A stretch of 64,000 nt of DNA from an uncultured Saprospiraceae bacterium (lineage in GTDB: Bacteria; Bacteroidota; Bacteroidia; Chitinophagales; Saprospiraceae): assembly GCA_937959275.1 (NCBI GenBank), contig CALGLU010000020.1:1-64000 (forward strand), in the 5' to 3' direction. Within the stretch, counting starts at the first letter, position 1. The number at the start of each line of letters is the position of its first letter. Shown piece after piece: positions 1-9,196 of the stretch. The notes below the pieces were generated by a model, which did not search any database, was not told where the DNA came from, and saw nothing but the letters and a program-made list of their open reading frames with translations. The position numbers and the translations under genes were made by a program.

Positions 1-139
1 GTATGAAAGCAGTTATTTTTCGTCTACTCAAGGCACAGGTTCGCTTTGATAGCCATAAGCTATCAAGGCTGGTTCTGTAACGCAGAGAAGGCGGAAAATA
101 ACAATTTAATATGGCTGTATATTTAGTACTTGAGGCACT
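1..139. repeat. Right part of a ~165 bp fold-back repeat (copy 1)
   Basis: Nearly identical to 21736-21874 in the same orientation, with a few substitutions and one small indel. It contains an internal perfect hairpin (GATAGC, CATAA, GCTATC) and ends at 139 in an arm, TATTTAGTACTTGAGGCACT, that is the inverted partner of the left arm seen in the complete copy. The left arm of this copy lies outside the window. The element stops four bases before the stop codon of the next minus-strand gene. Confidence 0.85.
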
Positions 140-142
140 AGC

Positions 143-1825
143 CTATTGACAGACATCAATACTCAACAAGAGCTCAGCTCCTAGCTTAACTTCAAATTCT
201 GGATTGACAGTTAAATAATTTCCAGCATAATATTGCGCTGAGATCGGTGCGTCTATTGTGACAGGTCCATTTGTAATCACATGAGATTGATAAAATCCTA
301 CGGTATTAGTTGTGATATCACTATTAATCACAGTAGACACCATTGTACAATCGCAAGCTTGGCAGCTACTGCCTCCACAATCCACACCTGTCTCATCTTG
401 ATTTTGAAAACCATCCACACAAGTCGGACAAGCCAAACACGCAGGTCCACCACAATCTATAGCCGTCTCCCCTTGGTTTTGAATGCCGTCATTACAGGTT
501 TCGATACATGGTGCACAACATATGGATCCTCCACAATCAATTCCTGTTTCATCTTGATTCTGAATACCATCTGTACAATTGTCGCATGGCAAACAATAGC
601 GGCCTCCACAATCAATACCTGTCTCATCCTGATTCTGAATCCCATCGGCACAGGTTTCTGTTCCTGTCACAGAAAGGATATGTAGACCAAAGTCAATATC
701 GGACACTAATATATTACCAGATGGCAAATAAGGATAACAACCCCAAGCACCTTCCGTCCCACTGTAACTGCCATTATTTGTGGTATAAGTATCATAATAC
801 GCGTGTAAGACTGGATTCACTGGATCAGAATAATCAAACACTTTTAATCCATCTTCATAGTAAGATAGAAATACAAAGTCATTCCTAATATAAGGGTTAT
901 GAGCTGTGGGTGATGAATTCGTTCCTACTTCAAGCTTATGTGTAAATTCTTTTTCTTTAATTATTGGGGCTCGATTACTAGCTGTTAAATCCAAGCTTAA
1001 TGTGATTAGCGGTAATCCATCTGGTACTTCCTCTGCGACGACAGCATGTAACCCATCGTCAGTGATCCAACTACTGTGATTGTAGCCATTTGTTTCTATG
1101 GATCCTAATAAATCAATTGTTCCACCAGACGAAATAGCACCGACATTACTTAGGTCATTTAAATCCCAAATATAGTAACCAGTCCAGCCATGCGAACAAT
1201 ACGCAATGTTATCTCTTACATAAATATCATGTACGTAAAAATCTTGTCCTGAACCTAGCACCACATTAAAATTAATCGAAGTGATAAGTTGCGGATTAGA
1301 TGGATCATTAAGTAAGTCATAAATATACATGTCGGTAGAGCCACTAACGCCAACAGCATACAATCGATGATTGTCTTCATCTATATAAATATTATGTGAT
1401 GAACCAAATTGACTCGTGACTTGCCTTACGTGTGTTATCGTACCAGAGCAGTCAACATCAGACATGTCATATACTGCTAAACCTTCATTACATCCATCAC
1501 ACACACCATAGGCATAGCTACCATAGGTTTTAAAATCTCTCCAGATTTCGGAAGTTCCTGGACTGTGTCTGAATAGTTCAACTGGAACAGCTGGATTCGT
1601 AACATCTATAAATAGATTATATCGAGAATTTCCAAGTATAGCAATTTCCATCCCACCAGGAGATGCATAACCCCAAACATCATTAAACTGGACGCCTGCA
1701 AAAACAGGTAGGTCAGAAGTTGGAGGGTCGAAAACCCCTAACAATTGGGTGTTTAACTGTTGTTGTGAATAGGAGTTTGAACTTAAAAAAGCAGCAAATA
1801 GTAACAGTAAGCTGAGTGAACGCAT
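143..1825 (-). CDS. Choice-of-anchor B family secreted protein with four CxDG..DCGG modules
   Basis: 560 residues with a hydrophobic signal peptide at about 1-20 (SLSLLLLFAAFLSSNSYSQ). Residues about 25-390 form the LVIVD-type beta-propeller-like region typical of choice-of-anchor B proteins, with recurring segments such as NDVWGYASP, HNIYIDEDN and GYNHSSWITDDG. Four Cys-rich modules follow (pattern CxDGIQNQ.ET.IDCGG..C..C, about 393-492), and the end is the short 3-coathanger stack module (FEVKLGAELLLSIDVCQ). It is probably exported and surface-anchored or released. The C-terminal module may serve as a sorting signal, since no classical type A T9SS tail is present. It is a tandem paralogue of the upstream gene at 1893. 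The ligand or enzymatic role is unknown. Confidence 0.85.
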   Translation of the reverse strand: MRSLSLLLLFAAFLSSNSYSQQQLNTQLLGVFDPPTSDLPVFAGVQFNDVWGYASPGGMEIAILGNSRYNLFIDVTNPAVPVELFRHSPGTSEIWRDFKTYGSYAYGVCDGCNEGLAVYDMSDVDCSGTITHVRQVTSQFGSSHNIYIDEDNHRLYAVGVSGSTDMYIYDLLNDPSNPQLITSINFNVVLGSGQDFYVHDIYVRDNIAYCSHGWTGYYIWDLNDLSNVGAISSGGTIDLLGSIETNGYNHSSWITDDGLHAVVAEEVPDGLPLITLSLDLTASNRAPIIKEKEFTHKLEVGTNSSPTAHNPYIRNDFVFLSYYEDGLKVFDYSDPVNPVLHAYYDTYTTNNGSYSGTEGAWGCYPYLPSGNILVSDIDFGLHILSVTGTETCADGIQNQDETGIDCGGRYCLPCDNCTDGIQNQDETGIDCGGSICCAPCIETCNDGIQNQGETAIDCGGPACLACPTCVDGFQNQDETGVDCGGSSCQACDCTMVSTVINSDITTNTVGFYQSHVITNGPVTIDAPISAQYYAGNYLTVNPEFEVKLGAELLLSIDVCQ

Positions 1826-1892
1826 AGGCTAGAATTAGTCTCGCAATATTACCTTTTTAATGAAGACTTTATAAGGGTTTTTATACAAAATC

Positions 1893-3236
1893 CTAATTTT
1901 CACATACTTCTATATTAAAAAGGACCTGAGATCCCAATTCTACCTCAAAATTACTATCGAGATAGATGAATAATTCTGCAGCATAGGTCGAATTCACGTT
2001 GTTGCGGATTTTAGCGTTTGGAGTTGATATAACACAGCAAGAATGATCTTTATACTCACTCACAGTCTCATCATTAAGATATCTAACAGAATCATCACAG
2101 CCAAAGGGATTGACTTTGATCACTTGCAAGCCATATTTTCGATCTGATGCTAATAATATGCCAGAAGGGAGAAATGGATAGGTGCCCCATACACCATTAA
2201 AACCTGTGTAGTTACCATTTATGTCATTATCTATGTAGCTGTCATAATAGCCATATAGCTCAGGATTCTGAGGGTCTCTTATGTCATAGATCTTAATACC
2301 GTCTTCATAATTTGAGATAAACAACATGTCATTATGAACAAAAGGATTATGATGCGTAACACCCAGTTCATTTGGCGCAACGGGAGTAAGGTTGTCAAAG
2401 AATGTGCCTGTACTCAGTATGGAACCAGACGTCATCATCGAAGAAAGATCGACTACAATCATTGGAGAACCTTTAGGTACTTCTTCGGCAACATAGGCAT
2501 ATTCCCCATTGTCACTAATCCAGCTGCTGTGGTTATAGCCACCCCAGTTGTTATCTGCAATCAGACTAACATTGGTTGGATCTGATACATCCCAGATATA
2601 ATAGCCATTGTATCCGTGCGAGGCATAGGCAATGTTGTCCTTTACAAATATGTCATGGATGTAAAACATATCACCACCTGTGTTCATCACAATGTCTAGA
2701 TCAATGGAATCCAAAAGCGGTGGGTTTACAGGATCTGAGATTAAGTCGAACACCATTATATCATTGCTACCAGACATTCCTACAGCATACAGTCTTCCAT
2801 TCTCAATGAAGATATTATGTGAATTTCCAAAAAAGCTATTGACTTGATTGACATGAGTAACAGCGCTTGGCAAATTTGATAAATCAAAAATATGAATCCC
2901 TTCTGCACATGCATCACATACGCTGTACGCATAGTGTCCATAGGTTTTAATATCTCGCCACGTAGTCGTCGTCCCACCCGGATATTTAAGAATGCTGTAT
3001 GGCGATGTCGGATCCGTAACATTGACGAAGTTAATGTGAGACCTTGATCCTATAATCGCATATTCACCCGTATCGTCTGCATAGCCCCACACGTCATTAT
3101 AGCCAAGAGAAAGATCCGTAGAGTCTTTCCAACTGGATAAAAGTGTAGTTTTAAGAGCCGATTGAGAAAAAATAAAATAAGGAAGAAGTAGGAAAACTAT
3201 TAAAACCGAATTACGGTTATTTGTTGGTAAGCACAC
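1893..3236 (-). CDS. Choice-of-anchor B family secreted protein
   Basis: 447 residues. An N-terminal hydrophobic segment (about 10-25, VLIVFLLLPYFIFSQ) is a signal peptide. The body matches the neighbouring 143-1825 product segment by segment (NDVWGYADD, TWRDIKTYGHYAY, GYNHSSWISDNGEYAYVAEEVP), so the two are tandem paralogues transcribed in the same direction with about 70 bases between them. It lacks the CxDG..DCGG modules and goes directly to the short C-terminal module (FEVELGSQVLFNIEVCEN). Known family members are extracellular repeat proteins of undetermined function. A methionine about 10 codons downstream does not improve the signal peptide, so the first ATG is kept. Confidence 0.85.
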   Translation of the reverse strand: MCLPTNNRNSVLIVFLLLPYFIFSQSALKTTLLSSWKDSTDLSLGYNDVWGYADDTGEYAIIGSRSHINFVNVTDPTSPYSILKYPGGTTTTWRDIKTYGHYAYSVCDACAEGIHIFDLSNLPSAVTHVNQVNSFFGNSHNIFIENGRLYAVGMSGSNDIMVFDLISDPVNPPLLDSIDLDIVMNTGGDMFYIHDIFVKDNIAYASHGYNGYYIWDVSDPTNVSLIADNNWGGYNHSSWISDNGEYAYVAEEVPKGSPMIVVDLSSMMTSGSILSTGTFFDNLTPVAPNELGVTHHNPFVHNDMLFISNYEDGIKIYDIRDPQNPELYGYYDSYIDNDINGNYTGFNGVWGTYPFLPSGILLASDRKYGLQVIKVNPFGCDDSVRYLNDETVSEYKDHSCCVISTPNAKIRNNVNSTYAAELFIYLDSNFEVELGSQVLFNIEVCEN

Positions 3237-3295
3237 CTTTAGTATAATTAGTTACCACAAACTACTGCAATATATTTCTCTAAAATAACTATGTT

Positions 3296-4807
3296 ATGTT
3301 AAATATTATGTTAAAGACTGAATTGTGCTCTAAGAGACTTATTGTGGTTGTATTTGCATGTACTAGTTTTATAAGTGTCATAAGAGCAACTCTTGTAATC
3401 CCTCCAGCTGATATGAATGAGATGATCGAACAAAGCGAGGTGATTGTTTACGGGCAGGTGATTGGTCACAAGGACAACTATGGTTCTATTAATTCCTTTA
3501 GAATTATTGAGTCGTTTAAAGGAGATCTGTTGACTGGACAGCTAATTAATCTTAAGGAATATGGTAGTCGAACCGAGACTGAAATGACAATGATTAATGG
3601 TGATGTAGACTTCAAAATAGGATCTAATTATCTACTCTTTTTATTCCAGGATGGTTCGGGCTATTATAAGCCCCAGCTTTTGTCACTTTCAGTTTATGAA
3701 GAGATTGTATATGATGGGCAAGTCCAATTCGCTCGTCAAGAGTCTATTCTTGACATGTGCTATTTGACAGATGTCAATGAATCGCTAATTGATGCCTATA
3801 TAGCAACGGATTTCAAACACGTGTTGAGATCAGGTCAATCATTTAATATTAAGGGACTCCCTTATTGGGATATGAGTGATAAGCTACTGGGTGATCGATC
3901 TACTAAAAAATCAACCTGTCCTCGTCCGTCCCATTGTGTAACTATAATTGGTAATGAAACCCAATTAAACGGCACATGTAATTTGGGAAATAGTCCCTCA
4001 CCTGCAAAGCACCCGAGCTCAACCTTTGTTGTAAAAATTGCTAGCTCTGCTTCTAGTGATCCTTCTCAGCCAAATGCAAGCTCTTTACTAGTCAACGCCG
4101 TTGCAGAAATAAATAATCTGAGTGGACTCAATGTAAGTATGGCTTCCCCAATGAATCAGACTTGCTCGACAGCGAATTGCAACAAAGTAAGCGAAGTTGT
4201 CGATACTGAATGTAATCCCACTGGCTTGAATGAGATTTGGGTGTTTTTTGATGATCCGTGTGATGAGGTTGCAGATTTAGTAAATTGTGGTGGGTTGCTC
4301 GGATTAGGAGGGACTTTTGCAAAGACACCTTGCCATACAGATGCTTGCGGGGATATGTGGTTAACAGCTTTTTCACCCTATATGGTTATGAATAATGGAG
4401 CTGGCTGTCTTAGTGATTACAATTACACAGTAGCCCTCATTCATGAGATGATACATGGCTTTAATGTGAATCATATTGCAGGTACATGCACTGCTATTAT
4501 GAATGGTGGCTTGTGTGGTACCAATGCGCCTAATGCTCCTAATTATGGGATTACACAGTTAGACAGAGATTGCATAGAATGGATGTACAATCAATGCCCC
4601 ATCGACGAAAGCTTTGCTGGAGTGACGTATCCTAGCAATTATTCAGATCCTGAATTTGCTCAAAACCAGATCACTGCTACAAATATTATAGTTGAAAATG
4701 GTGCGGATGTATTATATGATGCAGGTGCAGTAATAGAGTTGAATCCTTCATTTGAAGTGGAGCTGGGGGCTGTCTTCCATGCGTTGATCGGTGGATGTTT
4801 GCCCTGA
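3296..4807 (+). CDS. Secreted metzincin-like zinc protease with 3-coathanger C-terminus
   Basis: 503 residues. Signal peptide about 1-32; an ATG at 3308 would give a more compact one and is an equally good start. Residues about 35-170 form a beta-rich N-terminal domain often found before matrixin-like proteases. The zinc site is HEMIHGFNVNH (His383, Glu384, His387, His393), followed by a likely Met-turn (AIMNG). The position that is usually Gly in HExxHxxGxxH is Asn390. Many cysteines suggest extracellular disulfides. The last ~60 residues are the 3-coathanger module (FEVELGAVFHALIGGCLP) shared with neighbouring secreted proteins. Transcribed alone, divergent from 1893-3236. Substrate unknown. 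Confidence 0.75.
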   Translation: MLNIMLKTELCSKRLIVVVFACTSFISVIRATLVIPPADMNEMIEQSEVIVYGQVIGHKDNYGSINSFRIIESFKGDLLTGQLINLKEYGSRTETEMTMINGDVDFKIGSNYLLFLFQDGSGYYKPQLLSLSVYEEIVYDGQVQFARQESILDMCYLTDVNESLIDAYIATDFKHVLRSGQSFNIKGLPYWDMSDKLLGDRSTKKSTCPRPSHCVTIIGNETQLNGTCNLGNSPSPAKHPSSTFVVKIASSASSDPSQPNASSLLVNAVAEINNLSGLNVSMASPMNQTCSTANCNKVSEVVDTECNPTGLNEIWVFFDDPCDEVADLVNCGGLLGLGGTFAKTPCHTDACGDMWLTAFSPYMVMNNGAGCLSDYNYTVALIHEMIHGFNVNHIAGTCTAIMNGGLCGTNAPNAPNYGITQLDRDCIEWMYNQCPIDESFAGVTYPSNYSDPEFAQNQITATNIIVENGADVLYDAGAVIELNPSFEVELGAVFHALIGGCLP

Positions 4808-4854
4808 TGATATAAAATAGAAAAGTGGTTTGGGAATCATATCGCACAGCAACG

Positions 4855-4927
4855 TTGGATGTTATCGTGGCAAAAAGCAAAGTGAATATGAATATTTTCG
4901 AGTATTTTCAACGATAAGACCATCCAA
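4855..4927. repeat. Imperfect inverted repeat between convergent genes
   Basis: TTGGATGTTATCGT at 4855-4868 is the inverted counterpart of ACGATAAGACCATCCAA at 4911-4927, with a second self-complementary stretch (GAATATTTTCGAGTATTTTC) inside. Weaker pairing can be traced outward across most of the 164 bp gap. It lies between two convergent genes, so it could be a bidirectional terminator or a decayed fold-back element. Confidence 0.45.
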
Positions 4928-4971
4928 AAGGACAAAGGAATAAGTCTCAAAATAAATTCTATTTGGTATAA

Positions 4972-5598
4972 CTAAGGAATGTTCAAGACCTTATGAATCT
5001 GAAGGCTCAATTTCCATTGAGGATTATTTTTGCAATAGTTGATTGTCTTTATCCGATTTTCGATTAGATCTAGGTTATCCATCGGCTGGAGGTAGTAGTG
5101 CTCAAAATTGTAGGAGAGCATGTCTTCTGGTCGGATGCCAGCTTGTGGATAGATTAATTTCAACTCTTGTCCGGAGTTGATAATAATGTCAGTATTAGCC
5201 TTTGGACTGACACAGACCCAATCAATATTTGGTGGTAATTCCAAGGTGCCATTTGTTTCAATAGCAACTGTAAATCCTGCTTGGTGAAAGTGTTCAACTA
5301 ATTGCGGATCTAATTGCAAAGCGGGTTCGCCGCCAGTGCAGACCACAAATTTGTTATTCATATGTTCAGGCCAAAGTGCAGCGCATTGATCGACAAGTGC
5401 TTGAGCATCATATTTGCCTCCATTGACTCCATCGGTGCCCCAAAAGTCAGTATCACAAAACTTGCAAATCGCCTTTGACCTGTCTTCTTCGCGTCCTGAC
5501 CACAGATTACAACCACTAAATCGACAAAATATGGCAGACCTACCAGTATGGTAGCCTTCTCCTTGGAGAGTATAGTATATTTCTTTTACGCTGTACAT
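4972..5598 (-). CDS. queE: 7-carboxy-7-deazaguanine synthase (radical SAM)
   Basis: 208 residues, cytosolic. It converts 6-carboxytetrahydropterin to 7-carboxy-7-deazaguanine in queuosine precursor synthesis. The N-terminus (YSVKEIYYTLQGEGYHTGR) is the QueE signature. The cluster-binding motif is CNLW...AICKFCD, a CX14CX2C spacing as in the Burkholderia-type enzyme rather than the plain CX3CX2C. VCTGGEPALQ is the GGE motif of radical SAM proteins, and ETNGTLELP follows. Length is normal for the short QueE type. No other queuosine genes are adjacent. Convergent with the upstream protease gene. Confidence 0.93.
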   Translation of the reverse strand: MYSVKEIYYTLQGEGYHTGRSAIFCRFSGCNLWSGREEDRSKAICKFCDTDFWGTDGVNGGKYDAQALVDQCAALWPEHMNNKFVVCTGGEPALQLDPQLVEHFHQAGFTVAIETNGTLELPPNIDWVCVSPKANTDIIINSGQELKLIYPQAGIRPEDMLSYNFEHYYLQPMDNLDLIENRIKTINYCKNNPQWKLSLQIHKVLNIP

Positions 5599-5704
5599 CT
5601 TAACGATCGCAAAAGTAGAGTTTATTTTAAGATGTTAAAGAAGCTGGACTTTTATCTGAAGAATTTATTTGCGATTTGATCGAGATGAATCTATGAAAAC
5701 TTTA

Positions 5705-6262
5705 TCACAGACTCTTCAACATGTCCTCCGTGTATTTAAATGCAGCATCATAGTTGTCTTCAAACGCTTGTCTAGGAATCACTTTTTGGATAATGCCACT
5801 CTGATCTATGAGGAAGAGACGACCTTGACCTAGATCACCACCAAAAGCGGCTTCCCCAAGAATTTTTCCATTAGCTATAATTGGAAAATCAACGGGAATT
5901 GATTTTCGAAAATCTAGCATTTCTTGTTTGGCTTCATCTGCAAATGAGATGATCTGTAGTTCATTTCTATATCTACTTTGGAGCACATTCAGATTATTGA
6001 TCTGGTTGTTACTTAGATCATCAGCAGTGCTCCAAAACCAAAGAATGACTTTTTTATCAGCATAGTCACCTAAATATTGTTCTTTGCCTAATACATCGGG
6101 AGCTAGGAATGGAGCGGCTTTTGAATTTTCAAATGAGGCAATTAGATCTTTTACGGGAGGCGTGAATTCTTCCATTTCAACCAAAAAGTGCCCGTTTTCA
6201 TTTTGAGCAGATAAATTGAAATGGAGGAGTAGGATTAAAATTGCAGTTGTGATGACTTTCAT
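5705..6262 (-). CDS. Secreted thioredoxin-fold protein lacking cysteines
   Basis: 185 residues with a signal peptide (about 1-19, ILILLLHFNLSAQ). The fold is that of TlpA/redoxin proteins: strand ILWFWST (about 73-79) where a CxxC normally follows the tryptophan, then a helix, a strand (ELQIISFADE), a conserved-looking proline region (PVDFPII) and LFLIDQSGIIQKV. The active-site pair is absent (STAD in its place) and there is no cysteine anywhere in the protein. Thiol-disulfide exchange is therefore impossible, and a binding, scaffold or chaperone role is more likely. Monocistronic, minus strand. Confidence 0.7.
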   Translation of the reverse strand: MKVITTAILILLLHFNLSAQNENGHFLVEMEEFTPPVKDLIASFENSKAAPFLAPDVLGKEQYLGDYADKKVILWFWSTADDLSNNQINNLNVLQSRYRNELQIISFADEAKQEMLDFRKSIPVDFPIIANGKILGEAAFGGDLGQGRLFLIDQSGIIQKVIPRQAFEDNYDAAFKYTEDMLKSL

Positions 6263-6369
6263 GATATTTCTCTTAGACTATATATAAGAGGACAATATCC
6301 GTATTGTTAAGCATATACGAAATAGTAGAGACGTTAATGTTTTATCAAAGTTTAGCCGTTTTTTTACGA

Positions 6370-7602
6370 CTACAGGATAGTTTCTATAATCTCACTAAAT
6401 GTAAACAGCGAATGAACAGTATAGAAATCATCAGTTTGAAGCTCTGCCTGGCTAATATAGACACCATGCATACCTGCTCCTTTCCCAAATTCCATATCGC
6501 TTATTGAATCACCAATCATGATTGATTTATTAAAATCAATGTCTGGAAAATCGGCTTTTGCTTGCATAGCCATGCCGATATTCGGCTTTCTCATGATCGA
6601 GTTTTCTTCTGCAAGTTGTGGAGCATAATATAAAGCATCAATATGGACGCCTACAGATTTGACAATGTCTTTAAAATGCTCATGTATTGCTTCGACTTGG
6701 CTTGTACTCATTAATCCTTTGCCAACTCCTTGTTGATTGGTGACCACGATAATCTTACCAACATGTTGACTCATGATTTGAAGCGCGTCTATGACGCCTG
6801 GGAGAACTTCAAATTGGTCTATAGAGCGAACATAATCACCATCTATTTTTTTATTGATGACGCCATCTCGATCTAAAAATAATGTCCAAGAGCGATCAAT
6901 GTTAGGAAACAAACCGATTTCATATTGAGCTTTTGCGAAATCTTTTGGGATGCCTATATCCAGAAAATAGCCAGACGTCTGTATGCCAATAAAATGCTGA
7001 GACTGTAAATGAGATTCGAAATATTCTTTTTCGATTGAAAATTTTTCTGGAAACTGTAACCGATCAAATGACTGTCTTTTAAAGATGTACAGTCCAGCAT
7101 TAATTAATCCTTCTTCTACAGCTTGCTTTTCCTCAAATGCTGTGATTGAATGATTCTCGCCGATTGTAATTCGACCATACCGATCAAATTGTTTCATTGG
7201 TTTTAACGCAAATGATACATCAGCATCTAAATCCAGTTGTGCCTGGTATTGCTTTTGAATATCAGCTGTGATAAGTGAATCTCCATTCGTGACAATGACA
7301 TAGTCTCCAGTCACAGCTTGCATGGCATTTTTAATCGCCCCTCCCGTACCTAAAGGTGATGCCTCAACGACGTATTCAATGTCTGTGTGTTTATATCGAT
7401 TAGAAAAATGATCTTGTATGGCAGCTGATTTGTAGCCAACGGAAAGGATTAGTTTTTCTACGCCATTCGCTATGAGGTAATCGAATAAATATTCCAAAAA
7501 TGGGCGATCTCGAATGGGCGCCATCGACTTTGGTAATGCTTTGACTTCTGATCGTAATCTAGTCCCGAGTCCTCCTGCTAGGACAATTGCTTCTTTTACC
7601 AT
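6370..7602 (-). CDS. Fused heptose-1-phosphate guanylyltransferase / heptose bisphosphate phosphatase
   Basis: 410 residues, cytosolic. Residues 1 to about 230 are a sugar-phosphate nucleotidyltransferase (AGGLGTRLRSE at the N-terminus with a PKSMAPI segment, GGAIKNAM, TNGDSL), corresponding to HddC. Residues about 240-410 are a HAD-IIIA phosphatase with the nucleophile motif FLDRDGVIN (Asp244, Asp246), VVTNQQG and MIGDSISDMEFG, corresponding to GmhB. Together they would remove the 7-phosphate from heptose bisphosphate and activate heptose-1-phosphate with GTP. The Cys/His zinc loop of canonical GmhB is missing; residues about 330-350 read APQLAEENSIMRKPN. The start ATG overlaps the gmhA stop (TAATG), so translation is probably coupled. 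Last gene of the heptose operon. Confidence 0.85.
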   Translation of the reverse strand: MVKEAIVLAGGLGTRLRSEVKALPKSMAPIRDRPFLEYLFDYLIANGVEKLILSVGYKSAAIQDHFSNRYKHTDIEYVVEASPLGTGGAIKNAMQAVTGDYVIVTNGDSLITADIQKQYQAQLDLDADVSFALKPMKQFDRYGRITIGENHSITAFEEKQAVEEGLINAGLYIFKRQSFDRLQFPEKFSIEKEYFESHLQSQHFIGIQTSGYFLDIGIPKDFAKAQYEIGLFPNIDRSWTLFLDRDGVINKKIDGDYVRSIDQFEVLPGVIDALQIMSQHVGKIIVVTNQQGVGKGLMSTSQVEAIHEHFKDIVKSVGVHIDALYYAPQLAEENSIMRKPNIGMAMQAKADFPDIDFNKSIMIGDSISDMEFGKGAGMHGVYISQAELQTDDFYTVHSLFTFSEIIETIL

Positions 7603-8186
7603 TATTGTGGGAATAAGACTTGTTCGACAAATTCACAAATTGAATGGCCGATTAACATGTGGCATTCTTGAATACGCGGGGTGTTTGTAGAAGGAATTTC
7701 AATGAGATAATCACAGCTGTTTTTCATAGCACCTCCGCCTAGACCTGTAAACCCAATTGTTATCATGCCTAGTTCTTTGGCTTGCTGAATCCCTTGTATC
7801 ACATTTTTGGAATTTCCAGAAGTTGATAGACCAAACAGAATATCTCCTTCTTGTCCCATCGCTTTGATTAATCTAGAATAAATTTGATCATAAGAATAAT
7901 CATTGGCAACAGCAGTCAGATAGGAGGTATTGACATGAAGTGCCTCTGCAAAAAGCGGTGGTCTGTCATAATAATATCTACCTGAAAATTCTGCTGCTAA
8001 GTGTTGTGCATCAGCAGCGCTTCCTCCATTCCCGCAAAACAATACTTTTGCCTTTTTTCGATACGCTTCAACAATGACTGTAGATATATCTTGCACAGTC
8101 TGCAGTATACTAGAATCTGATAACAGCTCTTGCTTAAGCTCGATTGACTCCTTAAGGTTGCGCGCTATTATTGATGACTTGTCCAT
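7602..8186 (-). CDS. gmhA: Sedoheptulose-7-phosphate isomerase
   Basis: 194 residues, cytosolic SIS-domain isomerase that makes D-glycero-D-manno-heptose-7-phosphate from sedoheptulose-7-phosphate. Diagnostic segments are CGNGGSAADAQHLAAEFSGR, FGLSTSGNSKNVI, ITIGFTGLGGG and the C-terminal ECHMLIGHSICEFVEQ. Length matches the family. It starts inside the hddA 3' end (19 bp overlap) and its stop overlaps the next start by one base, so it sits in the middle of a translationally coupled operon. Confidence 0.95.
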   Translation of the reverse strand: MDKSSIIARNLKESIELKQELLSDSSILQTVQDISTVIVEAYRKKAKVLFCGNGGSAADAQHLAAEFSGRYYYDRPPLFAEALHVNTSYLTAVANDYSYDQIYSRLIKAMGQEGDILFGLSTSGNSKNVIQGIQQAKELGMITIGFTGLGGGAMKNSCDYLIEIPSTNTPRIQECHMLIGHSICEFVEQVLFPQ

Positions 8187-9196
8187 GTTTCTAATCCGTT
8201 TGTTTGGAATGTATAATTTTCCTGTCTTAATCCTTTACTCTTCATTGTCTCGATTAAAGAATATTTTAAAACGCCTGGGCAGTAAAAAATAATAAATCCA
8301 CCACCACCTGCACCAGAAATTTTTCCACCCAAAGCTCCTGCGTCAATTGCAGCCTTATAAATATCTTCAATTTTCTCATTGGATATTCCAGCGGCTAATT
8401 TTTTCTTGTTTTCCCAGCCTGATTGCAGTAACTCTCCTATCAAAGAAAAATTATCTTTTAGGATAGCTTCTTTCATTTTATAAGCTTGATCTTTTAACTG
8501 GTGTGTAGCGTCCAAAACACCTGTTGCGTTATTTTCAACATTTGATTTTTGAGTTTCTATGATTTTTGAAGACTCTCTGCGGGTATGTGTATAAAACATT
8601 AATAAGTGAAATTCGATTTCTTTTAAAGACGTTGGTTTAATTCTCAATGGATTAACGATCACTCGCTTATTGTCATAAAATTCCATAAAATTAAATCCAC
8701 CAAATGTTGAAGCGTATTGGTCTTGCTGACCACCTATCATATTTAATTCTACCCGTTCGATATTCACAGCGAGTTGAGCTATATCATATTCTCCAAGCGG
8801 TAATTTTAACCATTCCACAAAAGCACCTATGAGAGCTACCGTAAGTGCTGATGAAGAGCCGAGACCCGAGCCAGATGGTACATCTATCGAGTTGATGATT
8901 TCACAAGATAAAGGCTCATCGCTAAATTCACGGCAAATTCTATTATAGACACCAATTTGAAGTGTAAGCTCTGGATAATCTTCTAAATGACCACTAGCAT
9001 CAAACTCAATCCGCAAACCTGAATTAATATTATGAAACACAACTTTTTTATTGTCTCTGGGAATCAAAATAACATTAGCATATCGATTAATTGTAGCATT
9101 CAGTACAGCACCAGTATGCAGGTCACAATAAGGAGACACATCCGTTCCACCTCCTGCCAATCCAATCCGTAAGGGCGCCTGACTAATATATTTCAT
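8168..9196 (-). CDS. hddA: D-glycero-alpha-D-manno-heptose-7-phosphate kinase
   Basis: 342 residues, GHMP-family kinase that phosphorylates heptose-7-phosphate at C1 using ATP. N-terminal substrate segment APLRIGLAGGGTDVSPY, phosphate-binding motif PSGSGLGSSSALTVALIGAF, GGQQDQYASTFGGFNF, and C-terminal GAGGGGFIIFY are all present and in the usual order. The alpha configuration assignment follows from the HddA-type sequence and the linked guanylyltransferase domain. ATG overlaps the upstream glycosyltransferase stop by one base. Confidence 0.93.
   Translation of the reverse strand: MKYISQAPLRIGLAGGGTDVSPYCDLHTGAVLNATINRYANVILIPRDNKKVVFHNINSGLRIEFDASGHLEDYPELTLQIGVYNRICREFSDEPLSCEIINSIDVPSGSGLGSSSALTVALIGAFVEWLKLPLGEYDIAQLAVNIERVELNMIGGQQDQYASTFGGFNFMEFYDNKRVIVNPLRIKPTSLKEIEFHLLMFYTHTRRESSKIIETQKSNVENNATGVLDATHQLKDQAYKMKEAILKDNFSLIGELLQSGWENKKKLAAGISNEKIEDIYKAAIDAGALGGKISGAGGGGFIIFYCPGVLKYSLIETMKSKGLRQENYTFQTNGLETWTSHQ

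Noticed and set aside
281-888. Plus-strand reading frames opposite the CxDG..DCGG repeats
   Set aside because: Antisense to a clear secreted-protein gene with signal peptide and repeats. The translated frames are low-complexity Thr/Ile or His/Tyr-rich with no family features.
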